Of a DNA stretch of 64,000 bases, positions 25,479 to 32,495 are shown piece after piece. Within the stretch, counting starts at the first letter, position 1. Every line of letters begins with the position of its first letter. Below the pieces are notes generated by a model, which did no database searches, was not told where the DNA came from, and was given only the letters and a program-made list of their open reading frames with translations. The position numbers and the translations under genes were made by a program. Source of the DNA: Segatella baroniae B14 (lineage in GTDB: Bacteria; Bacteroidota; Bacteroidia; Bacteroidales; Bacteroidaceae); NCBI RefSeq assembly GCF_022024235.1, contig NZ_CP091800.1, forward strand, positions 486,001 through 550,000. The letters are read 5' to 3'.

Positions 25479-26387
25479 ATGGAAATAAGACAACTCAAAT
25501 ATTTTTTAAAGGTAGCCGAAACGCTTAACTTCTCAGAAGCGAGTCGGCGCCTATTTATCACTCAGAGTACTCTTTCACAGCAAATTAGTCATTTGGAAGC
25601 TGAGATTGAACTTCCGCTTTTCGAGCGTAGTGGGCGAGGGGTATTCCTTACGGAAGCAGGAAAAGAACTTATTCCTTATGCACTTAAGGCAGTGTCTGCT
25701 ACCGAGTCGTGTATGGATCATATTAATGATCTTAAGAAAATGCTTACGGGTGAACTCAATATCGGTGTAACTTATTCATTTCGTACGATTATGATGGATA
25801 CGATGATTGACTTCTTGAAGGCTTATCCAGGAGTTAAACTGAATATTATATATCGTTCGATGGAGGAGTTGATGTTGATGCTGAAGAGCAGACAACTTGA
25901 TTTTGTTCTTGCTTTCAGTCCGCTAAAATTTGATTCAGAAATAGATAGTAGAGTTATTTTTAGTAATCGAGTGGCTGCAGTTGTTAAAGATGGACATCCA
26001 CTTTCTCAGCAGCAGAGTGCACGATTGGAAGATTTGGAACGATACGATCTTGTACTTCCTGCTAGAGGACTGCAGGCTCGTAATGCATTTGATAAGCTGG
26101 TAGATCGGAAAGACTTGCATCTTCGAGTGAAGGTTGAGGTTAATAATGTAGATATTATTTTCAAACTATTGCATCGAAGTAATTATGTGGCAGTGTTGTC
26201 AGAATCTACGGTATTACATGAAGATGGGTGTGTTTCTATTCCTATTGATGTTCCTGATAATCGCATGGAGGGATGTATTCATGTGCTTAAAGATGCTTAT
26301 ATAAAGAATTCTGCTCAGGAGTTTATTAGGATGTTATGTCAGTCCACTTCTATTCTTATGAATTTTGCATTGAAGGATATTTTATAA
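25479..26387 (+). CDS. LysR-family transcription regulator
   Basis: A 302-residue cytoplasmic regulator. The N-terminal winged helix-turn-helix is typical (MEIRQLKYFLKVAETLNFSE, then ASRRLFITQSTLSQQISHLE). A periplasmic-binding-protein-like effector domain follows from about residue 90 (GELNIGVTYSF). The CysB/CbbR-like layout and length are normal. The effector is unknown; the adjacent transporter/exporter pair is the natural candidate target by neighbourhood. A strong terminator ends the unit directly after the stop codon. Confidence 0.92.
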   Translation: MEIRQLKYFLKVAETLNFSEASRRLFITQSTLSQQISHLEAEIELPLFERSGRGVFLTEAGKELIPYALKAVSATESCMDHINDLKKMLTGELNIGVTYSFRTIMMDTMIDFLKAYPGVKLNIIYRSMEELMLMLKSRQLDFVLAFSPLKFDSEIDSRVIFSNRVAAVVKDGHPLSQQQSARLEDLERYDLVLPARGLQARNAFDKLVDRKDLHLRVKVEVNNVDIIFKLLHRSNYVAVLSESTVLHEDGCVSIPIDVPDNRMEGCIHVLKDAYIKNSAQEFIRMLCQSTSILMNFALKDIL

Positions 26388-26434
26388 AAAAAGAAAACAA
26401 GCAGGCTATCACAGCTTGCTTGTTTTCTTTTTTC
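26386..26434 (+). terminator. LysR terminator
   Basis: A perfect 15-bp stem (26389-26403 with 26417-26431) with a 13-base loop, flanked by A- and T-runs; it works in both directions. Confidence 0.8.
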
Positions 26435-26544
26435 CTAAATGTGTAAAGTGCATAGTCAGCTATTGATTACGAGAGGCTGACATACGACTTTCATAGAATA
26501 CATGTACATACCATTGATATGAGTTTATACTAATATTATATTCC

Positions 26545-26619
26545 TCTAAAAAAGGACACGACATCCCGTCGTATCCTTTCTGTAACATCTTTTATCATAG
26601 GATGTTATGATCTATTTAT
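26545..26619 (-). ncRNA. Candidate small RNA of about 75 nt
   Basis: On the minus strand a promoter-like pair (26655-26625) is followed by a 7-bp hairpin (TAACATC/GATGTTA). A second hairpin of 11 pairs with one mismatch comes next (26579-26551) and ends in TTTTTT. No reading frame fits. The layout is that of a short, fully structured regulatory RNA in the 560-base gap 26388-26947. Confidence 0.4.
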
Positions 26620-26624
26620 ATGTA

Positions 26625-26655
26625 CAAAGGTACATGATTTATAGTATATGTGCAA
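26625..26655 (-). promoter_or_regulatory. Promoter of the 75-nt RNA candidate
   Basis: Minus-strand TTG (26655-26653), 20 bases, TACCTTTG (26632-26625). Confidence 0.4.
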
Positions 26656-26774
26656 TGACTTTCTATGGGTTATATAGATTGTGGTTATCGGTAAATTCGA
26701 TATGCTACTGATTCAATAAAGATTTTCGGTTTTATATACAAGGGGTTTCAGATATAATACTTATCTTTGCCATG

Positions 26775-26858
26775 ATATAATGTTCAGCATGTTGATTATT
26801 ATAAATCTCGATTAACTTTAAAAATGGGGTGTCCTTCTTTGCAAGGTCACCCTTTTTA
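26775..26858 (+). ncRNA. Weak candidate small RNA of about 85 nt
   Basis: TATCTTTG at 26762-26769 (no good -33 box) is followed, about 55 bases on, by a terminator-like hairpin (GGGTG/CACCC and CCTT/AAGG around a hexaloop, 26827-26852) with a T-run. An 11-codon frame (26780-26815) lies inside. It could be a small RNA or an orphan terminator. Confidence 0.3.
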
Positions 26859-26884
26859 AAATGTTATTTTAGAGAGATAATAAA

Positions 26885-26922
26885 AAAAGGATGTATACGC
26901 TATGAAGTGTATACATCCTTTT
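26885..26922. terminator. Bidirectional terminator after the RGG-tail gene
   Basis: A perfect 14-bp stem (26885-26898 with 26909-26922) with a 10-base loop, 26 bases beyond the stop of the minus-strand gene, with A/T runs on both sides. Confidence 0.75.
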
Positions 26923-26947
26923 AATGATATGATTTATATCTTGTTTC

Positions 26948-27646
26948 TTATTTATCAAAGTTATCTTCGATATTGTTATCGCTATTATAATTTGCAGTGT
27001 TATTATTATAGCCACCATTGTTATAGCTATTATAACCGCCAATGTGGTTATTAGAATTGTATCCACCACGGTTGGTGTTGTAGCCGCCACCACGGTTGGC
27101 ACCATAACCACCACCTCGAGAATTATATCCACCACGATTGGTATTATATCCACCATTGCGATTAGCGTTATAGCTGCCACCACGATTGGCACCATAGCCG
27201 CCACCGCGAGAATTATATCCACCACGGTTGGTATTGCCATAAGATGGACGACGGTTATTATTATATGATGGACGAGAAGGTCTTCTGCTTTGCTGTTCAT
27301 TCTGTTTTTCATCTTCAGCTTCGCTATTTTCGTCATCATCATTTTTTATTTCGAAGAGCCAACCTTTAGCAGGAGAAAAACGTTCTCCTGGGTCTACATG
27401 ATATTTCTGTTTACCCATCTGAAAGAGTTTTAAATCCTCTTCCCAGCTATTTTCGGTTATTGCTTCTTTTTCTATTGTAATGTAATAGATGAGTGACTTT
27501 TGTTCTCCTTCTTCTGCCCATGGTGCACGATTAGGATTGAGTACGATTATTCGTGCTCTACCATCTTTTAAATAACGAGTACAAATTAAGTCAGCATTTT
27601 CTGAATCACGGGGAATTACGAGATATGCGTATTTTCTATATGCCAT
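26948..27646 (-). CDS. Protein with RGG/GY-rich disordered tail
   Basis: A 232-residue protein without signal peptide. Residues 1-101 form a compact alpha/beta-looking domain that I do not recognise (starts AYRKYAYLVIPRDSENADL; ends GWLFEIKN). Residues 102-116 are acidic. Residues 117-232 are low-complexity and almost entirely Gly, Asn, Tyr, Arg and Ser, with seven RGG triplets (141-195) and an identical 18-residue repeat at 140-157 and 170-187. Tails of this type bind RNA and drive condensate formation in eukaryotic proteins. That makes RNA binding plausible here, but it is inference. The gene stands alone with a long leader, its own promoter and a terminator. Confidence 0.8.
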   Translation of the reverse strand: MAYRKYAYLVIPRDSENADLICTRYLKDGRARIIVLNPNRAPWAEEGEQKSLIYYITIEKEAITENSWEEDLKLFQMGKQKYHVDPGERFSPAKGWLFEIKNDDDENSEAEDEKQNEQQSRRPSRPSYNNNRRPSYGNTNRGGYNSRGGGYGANRGGSYNANRNGGYNTNRGGYNSRGGGYGANRGGGYNTNRGGYNSNNHIGGYNSYNNGGYNNNTANYNSDNNIEDNFDK

Positions 27647-27675
27647 TTTTGAGATCCTTCCTTACTTTCAGATTT

Positions 27676-27712
27676 TAGTTGTTTTGATTTTTAAAATCGT
27701 TCTAGTTGTTTT
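27676..27712 (-). repeat. Paired decamer in the leader of the RGG-tail gene
   Basis: AAAACAACTA occurs twice on the minus strand (27712-27703 and 27685-27676), 27 bases apart, in the leader just before an unusually purine-rich ribosome-binding stretch (AAGGAAGGATC). Possible binding sites for an RNA-binding regulator. Confidence 0.35.
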
Positions 27713-27855
27713 ATTGTTATCTTGTTTATATTCTTTTTATATCTTAGCAATTTATTGTCTTTATTTCGCATTTCACTTCTCTATTTTAAATTATACAAAG
27801 AGTATTTCAGAGATGTTACATAATGCATGATAGTCTTTGCCGATATTTGTGGATA

Positions 27856-27887
27856 CAAAAATATAAAAAAAAACTAGAGTTTGCAAA
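27856..27887 (-). promoter_or_regulatory. Promoter of the RGG-tail gene
   Basis: Minus-strand TTTG (27887-27884), 20 bases, TATTTTTG (27863-27856), predicting a leader of about 205 bases before the ATG at 27646. Confidence 0.55.
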
Positions 27888-27964
27888 TATTTATCTTAAC
27901 TTTGAGCTAAAAAATATTAATTTTGTTAGATTGTAAGGGGTTGCTTGTAAATTTATTAATAAAA

Positions 27965-27997
27965 ATAGGGTTCAGTGGTTAATAAACTGAACCCTAT
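27965..27997 (-). terminator. Terminator of the nrdD-nrdG operon
   Basis: A perfect 11-bp stem (27965-27975 with 27987-27997) with an 11-base loop and a T-run on the minus strand, about 50 bases after the nrdG stop. Confidence 0.75.
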
Positions 27998-28048
27998 CGT
28001 CATGATTGTAATATAAATGTATATTGATTATGAATAATTTTTTTGGAG

Positions 28049-28543
28049 TTAGATGTCTAATTCTTGCAAAACAATCTTTCCTTCTTGAAGTGATTTCTTG
28101 ACATTTATGATACGCTGGTTGCTTGATCCTCTAAATACAAGGTCTTCGTCTCTCAATGCCTTGACGAAAGGACCGTCGACAAGTACATCGACTAATTCAA
28201 GTAGTTTCCGTTGCCTCTTGTCTTTTATTAAGTGCTCATAGGTGAATCCACTGAAGCACCAAATGGTTTTGTTGGTTTCTTTTCGTATCGCTTCAGCCAA
28301 TTCGGCAAAACCCTCAGGCTGGAACATAGGGTCACCTCCAGAGAAAGTAACATTAGCATAAGGGTCAGCCTTAATAATTTTCATGATGTCCTCTGTAGAC
28401 ATTTCATGTCCGGCAGTGATATCCCATGACTGTGGATTGTGACATCCCGAACAGGCATTAGGACATCCCGCACAGTAGATGGTGGTTCGAAAACCTGGTC
28501 CATCTACCATCGTATCTTCTATGATGTCAAGTACCGAAATCAT
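28049..28543 (-). CDS. nrdG: Anaerobic ribonucleotide reductase activase
   Basis: A 164-residue radical-SAM protein. The cluster motif CxxxCxxC is at Cys27, Cys31 and Cys34 (AGCPNACSGCHN), following VDGPGFRT, which is typical of NrdG. The SAM-binding FSGGDPMFQ follows. It uses S-adenosylmethionine to place the glycyl radical on NrdD. Its ATG overlaps the NrdD stop by one base (TAATG), so the two are translationally coupled, and the shared terminator follows. Length is normal for the short NrdG form. Confidence 0.95.
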   Translation of the reverse strand: MISVLDIIEDTMVDGPGFRTTIYCAGCPNACSGCHNPQSWDITAGHEMSTEDIMKIIKADPYANVTFSGGDPMFQPEGFAELAEAIRKETNKTIWCFSGFTYEHLIKDKRQRKLLELVDVLVDGPFVKALRDEDLVFRGSSNQRIINVKKSLQEGKIVLQELDI

Positions 28544-30762
28544 TAATCTTGTTTACCAATATGAGTTACGCGATCATTTAATTCGGCTAATTTGGCTCCA
28601 TTCCAACGGTCGGTTGTACCTACCAGATAGCCTGTGATACGCTGAAGTTTATCGATATGTTTGCTTCCACACTTTGGGCAAACCTCCATGTTAGCGTCTG
28701 CATTCTCGTAGCCACAATCCATACATCTGTTACGATTATGATTTACACTACCATAGCCCATGTTCAGTTTGTCCATCATGTCTACCACACTCATAATAAC
28801 TTGTGGGTTGTGTGTTGCATCACCATCTATCTCTACATAGAAGATGTGTCCGCCACGAGTTAAGTTATGGTAAGGCGCTTCTACTTCAGCTTTATGACGA
28901 GCAGAGCACTTGTAGTATACTGGTACGTGATTTGAGTTCGTATAATATTCACGATCGGTAACACCTTCTATTATACCATATTGCTTACGATCATACTTGG
29001 TAAATCTTCCGCTCAAACCTTCTGCTGGTGTAGCGAGGATACTATAATTATGTTGATATTTCTCAGAGTAGTCGTTAGCTCTGTCGCGCATATAAGTAAC
29101 AATCTTCAAGCCCAACTCTTGTGCTTTTTCGCTTTCGCCATGATGAACACCGATAAGTGCTTTCAGACATTCAGCTAATCCGATGAAGCCGATACCCAGG
29201 GTTCCTTGATTAATGACACTCTCTATAGTATCATTAGGGCCTAGATTCTCACATCCGTTCCATAATTTAGTCATCAAAAGAGGGAACTGTTTTGCGTAAG
29301 CTGTCTTTTGGAATTGGAAACGCTCATCAAGCTGTTTCGCAGTTACATCGAGCAAATGATCGAGTTTTGCAAAGAAGCAATCGATACGTTCCTGCTCATT
29401 TTTTATGCTCATACACTCGATAGCGAGGCGAACGATATTAATGGTAGAGAAACTTAAGTTACCGCGACCAACAGAAGTCTTTTCGCCGAAACGATTTTCA
29501 AATACGCGTGTACGACATCCCATGGTAGCAACTTCCCACTTATAGCGCTCTGGATCGTTAGCATTCCATTTTTCATTCTGATTGTATGTTGCGTCGAGAT
29601 TTAGGAAATTTGGGAAAAATCTACGTGCAGTTACTTTGCATGCGAATTTATATAAGTCGTAGTTACGATCTTCGGGTAAGAAGTTTACACCTCTCTTCTT
29701 TTTCCAAATTTGAATAGGGAAGATTGCGGTCTCGCCATTACCAACTCCTTCATAGGTAGACTGAAGCAATTCGCGCATGATGCAACGACCTTCAGCCGAA
29801 GTATCCGTACCATAATTAATAGAAGAGAATACAACCTGATTACCACCACGAGAGTGAATGGTATTCATATTATGTATAAATGCTTCCATAGACTGATGAA
29901 CGCGATTTACCGTTTTGTTAATGGCATGCTGTTTCAAGCGATCATCACCCTCAAGACCATCGAGATCTTGAATGAGATAGTCATCGATAGGAGCATCCAG
30001 GAGGTGCTTTAAGTCTTGGCCTGTTAGTTTTTCTAGATTTACGATTTCTTCCTGATAACTAGAACGTACATAAGGTGCAAGATAGAAGTCAAAAGCAGGT
30101 ATAGCCTGACCTCCATGCATTTCGTTCTGACAGGTTTCAAGTGAGATACATGCTAAAACAGCAGCAGTCTCAATGCGCTTAGCTGGACGAGAACTACCAT
30201 GACCCGCAACAAAGCCATTTTTGAGAATATTATCAAGTGGATGCTGTACGCATGTGAGTGACTTCGTAGGATAGTAATCTTTGTCGTGAATGTGCAAATA
30301 GTTTTTCTTTACGGCATCACGAACATCGTCAGACAATAAAAAGTCGTCTACGAAGGGTTTAGTGCTTTCAGACGCGAATTTCATCATCATGCCGGCAGGG
30401 GTGTCGGCATTCATATTAGCGTTTTCTCTGGTAACATCGTTTTTCTGGATATTTACGATTTCCATGAAAACATCACGTGTTTTTGCTTTTCTGGCAATTG
30501 ATCTCTGGTTGCGATAGGCGATGTACTTCTGAGCTACGTCCTTGCGCGCACTTTTCATCAGTTCAACTTCAACCGCGTCTTGGATAGCTTCGACAGACAT
30601 CTGAGATTTACCCTTTGTAGCAATATGGTCTGTAATCTTTTGGATTAAAACATCGTCTTCACCCTTATCAGTAACAAGCATAGCTTTGCGGATAGCTGAC
30701 TTGATTTTGACATCGTTAAATCCCACGATGCGACCATCTCTTTTTACTACTGTCTGTATCAT
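28543..30762 (-). CDS. nrdD: Anaerobic (class III) ribonucleoside-triphosphate reductase
   Basis: A 739-residue glycyl-radical enzyme that makes deoxyribonucleoside triphosphates from ribonucleotides without oxygen. Residues about 3-90 are an ATP-cone allosteric domain (KRDGRIVGFNDVKIKSAIRK). The ten-stranded barrel core follows (HIHDKDYYPTKSLTC, GRGNLSFSTINIVRLA). A zinc-ribbon with two Cys pairs (CMDCGYENAD, VCPKCGSKHI) precedes the radical loop RITGYLVGTTDRWN, whose Gly carries the radical. All hallmark parts are intact. It heads the operon with nrdG. Its presence indicates anaerobic growth. Confidence 0.96.
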   Translation of the reverse strand: MIQTVVKRDGRIVGFNDVKIKSAIRKAMLVTDKGEDDVLIQKITDHIATKGKSQMSVEAIQDAVEVELMKSARKDVAQKYIAYRNQRSIARKAKTRDVFMEIVNIQKNDVTRENANMNADTPAGMMMKFASESTKPFVDDFLLSDDVRDAVKKNYLHIHDKDYYPTKSLTCVQHPLDNILKNGFVAGHGSSRPAKRIETAAVLACISLETCQNEMHGGQAIPAFDFYLAPYVRSSYQEEIVNLEKLTGQDLKHLLDAPIDDYLIQDLDGLEGDDRLKQHAINKTVNRVHQSMEAFIHNMNTIHSRGGNQVVFSSINYGTDTSAEGRCIMRELLQSTYEGVGNGETAIFPIQIWKKKRGVNFLPEDRNYDLYKFACKVTARRFFPNFLNLDATYNQNEKWNANDPERYKWEVATMGCRTRVFENRFGEKTSVGRGNLSFSTINIVRLAIECMSIKNEQERIDCFFAKLDHLLDVTAKQLDERFQFQKTAYAKQFPLLMTKLWNGCENLGPNDTIESVINQGTLGIGFIGLAECLKALIGVHHGESEKAQELGLKIVTYMRDRANDYSEKYQHNYSILATPAEGLSGRFTKYDRKQYGIIEGVTDREYYTNSNHVPVYYKCSARHKAEVEAPYHNLTRGGHIFYVEIDGDATHNPQVIMSVVDMMDKLNMGYGSVNHNRNRCMDCGYENADANMEVCPKCGSKHIDKLQRITGYLVGTTDRWNGAKLAELNDRVTHIGKQD

Positions 30763-30809
30763 TATTAATTAGAAATTTAAGTTGTAAATAGCATTTGAAA
30801 ATCTATTTG

Positions 30810-30817
30810 CAAAAGTA
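30810..30817 (-). promoter_or_regulatory. -7 element of the nrdD-nrdG operon
   Basis: TACTTTTG on the minus strand, about 48 bases before the ATG at 30762; no -33 box at the usual distance. In the rest of the gap up to 31095 I see only AT-rich DNA and a weak inverted repeat at about 31023-31048. Confidence 0.45.
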
Positions 30818-31095
30818 ACTAATATTTCAATAGGGTGTACCTTTTGGATAACTTTTTTAGTGTTAAAATATGTCAAGTGCCTGATTATCAAGCATCTACA
30901 AAATAAAGTGGAAAACTTTTTGTTTATTTTTACAAAATGTGTTTTCCAAAAATGTTTTTTTTAATGTTTCACGCAGCATTAAAATTTTGGGCATAGTTTG
31001 TAAAGCGCAACAGCTATGTAAGATAAGTGTTTGACTTTAAGCACTTAACTCGTTTGGATTAAATAAATAGTGATTTCAATGTTTCACAGAAAGCC

Positions 31096-32085
31096 TTATT
31101 TTTCTTCTTGTGAAATTGTTCTATATTCTGTTGGTGACATACCATATCGCTCTTTGAAAAGACGTGTAAAAGTACCTCTGCTTCTGTATCCACAGAGTTC
31201 TGCAATCATTGAAATATTATATTTATCTTCAGATAATAGTTGGGCTGCATAACGTAGTCGATAATTATCAATAAATTCTTTTGTACTCTTTCCGCTACAC
31301 TGTTTTATAGCATCATCGATATAGCAGTGATTGGTGCCGATGAGTTTGGCTAATTTTGTACGATTGAGCTCTGTTTCTGAGAAGATTTTGTCTTCTTCCA
31401 TGAGTTCACATAATTTGCGATATATGTTTTCAGAAGGTGATAAAATAGCTTTAGATTGGCATAAAACTTCTTTTTCTTCTAGTTTTTCAACCCTTTCTTC
31501 TATTTTTATTTTCTTAAAAAGTTTTCTATTTTTGTCCTTCAAAATTTTATGATAGCATATAGTTATTCGAGACAAAATAAAGAGAAGTATCAGCAGAATA
31601 CTGATAATGATTATTGTAGTTTGTTGTGAGTGTAATATTGATTTTTGTTTATCTATCGTAAATTGTTTTTCGTTATTTTGTTCCCGTATCAGTAATGCTT
31701 GTGTTTGAGCATTTTTATCTATAAGACTGTCGTTGATCAGCAATATATGTTCATATAGTTGTATAGCTTCTTTATATCTTCCGGTGTTGGCCAAAGAGTA
31801 TGCTTTGTTTCTTAATAAATGAGTATAGTTGATGCTGATGGTATCTTTTTTGCTATATTCAGGTAAGATTGCTGCAATCATCTTCAGCGCTTTTTCCGGT
31901 TGATTAGATTCTGTATAATAATCTATAATGTTTTTTTTGACTTGTGAGGCTTTGGCATAAGCTGTATTTTCAATCAACCTATATATATAGGTGTCATCAG
32001 ATATGTCTACTGGTTCATTTATACAGCTTGTCATAACTATGAAGTTTATTGCCATAAAGGCTAAAGCAATTATTTTCTTTTCCAT
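31096..32085 (-). CDS. Membrane-anchored AraC-type regulator with TPR sensor
   Basis: A 329-residue one-component regulator. The N-terminal signal ends in a lipobox-like VMTSC (Cys about residue 21). Residues about 25-145 look like two to three tetratricopeptide repeats (YSLANTGRYKEAIQLYEHIL), presumably periplasmic. A transmembrane helix spans about 150-172. A coiled, highly charged linker leads to an AraC-type double HTH in the last 100 residues (LAKLIGTNHCYIDDAIKQC, then ISMIAELCGYRSRGTFTRLFKERYGMSPTEYR). It would convert an envelope signal directly into transcription. It is an orphan gene between nrdD and the polysaccharide locus, and its target is unknown. It resembles the cut gene at the left window edge in layout. 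Confidence 0.82.
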   Translation of the reverse strand: MEKKIIALAFMAINFIVMTSCINEPVDISDDTYIYRLIENTAYAKASQVKKNIIDYYTESNQPEKALKMIAAILPEYSKKDTISINYTHLLRNKAYSLANTGRYKEAIQLYEHILLINDSLIDKNAQTQALLIREQNNEKQFTIDKQKSILHSQQTTIIIISILLILLFILSRITICYHKILKDKNRKLFKKIKIEERVEKLEEKEVLCQSKAILSPSENIYRKLCELMEEDKIFSETELNRTKLAKLIGTNHCYIDDAIKQCSGKSTKEFIDNYRLRYAAQLLSEDKYNISMIAELCGYRSRGTFTRLFKERYGMSPTEYRTISQEEK

Positions 32086-32111
32086 TATTATTCGCTTGAT
32101 TACAAGTGCCG

Positions 32112-32119
32112 CAAATATA
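32112..32119 (-). promoter_or_regulatory. -7 element of the AraC-type regulator
   Basis: TATATTTG on the minus strand, 26 bases before the ATG at 32085; no clear -33 box. Confidence 0.45.
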
Positions 32120-32194
32120 CATATTTTTGATGAAACATAGTCTATGTAACAGGTAAATTGATAGAATCATATTTTATTTTGTCTAAATAGTATA

Positions 32195-32232
32195 ATAAAA
32201 AAGATGCATCAGATGTTATTCTGGTGCATCTT
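32195..32232 (-). terminator. Terminator of the hybrid regulator gene
   Basis: A 13-bp stem with one G-U pair (32201-32213 with 32220-32232), a 6-base loop and a T-run on the minus strand, about 260 bases beyond the stop of the hybrid two-component gene. The DNA between (32233-32495) holds nothing else I can name. Confidence 0.6.
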
Positions 32233-32495
32233 CTAATTCTTAATCAATTCTTATATTGATAAATATTAAAATTCTAACAATCAAGGTCTTTTTCTTTCGC
32301 TTTAGTTGAAGTTTCATCTTATATAATTTATCATTCGCTTATGACAATGCTTTATTTTTTACTGTTGCAAAAATAGTAAATATGAATGTTTTTTGTTTCT
32401 CAAAAAGTATTTATTAGTAATAATTTGTATTTTTAGAGCAAAATTAAATCCTTTAAATACCATGAAGGCTTGATATCCACCATCTTGTCCACCAT

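Noticed and set aside
27060-27245. Regular DNA repeats that resemble a CRISPR-like array.
   Set aside because: They are in frame, encode the RGG tail, have no unique spacers and no cas genes nearby.
26869-27342. A second minus-strand open frame rich in Ile/Val/Thr across the RGG-encoding repeats.
   Set aside because: It is a frame-shifted reading of the GGN/CCA repeat DNA; composition is implausible and the RGG frame has the better start, length and terminator.
27897-27904. A plus-strand TAACTTTG box as a promoter in the gap before nrdG.
   Set aside because: No -33 box, no plus-strand gene or terminator behind it; the nearby TTTGCAAA is used by the minus-strand promoter.
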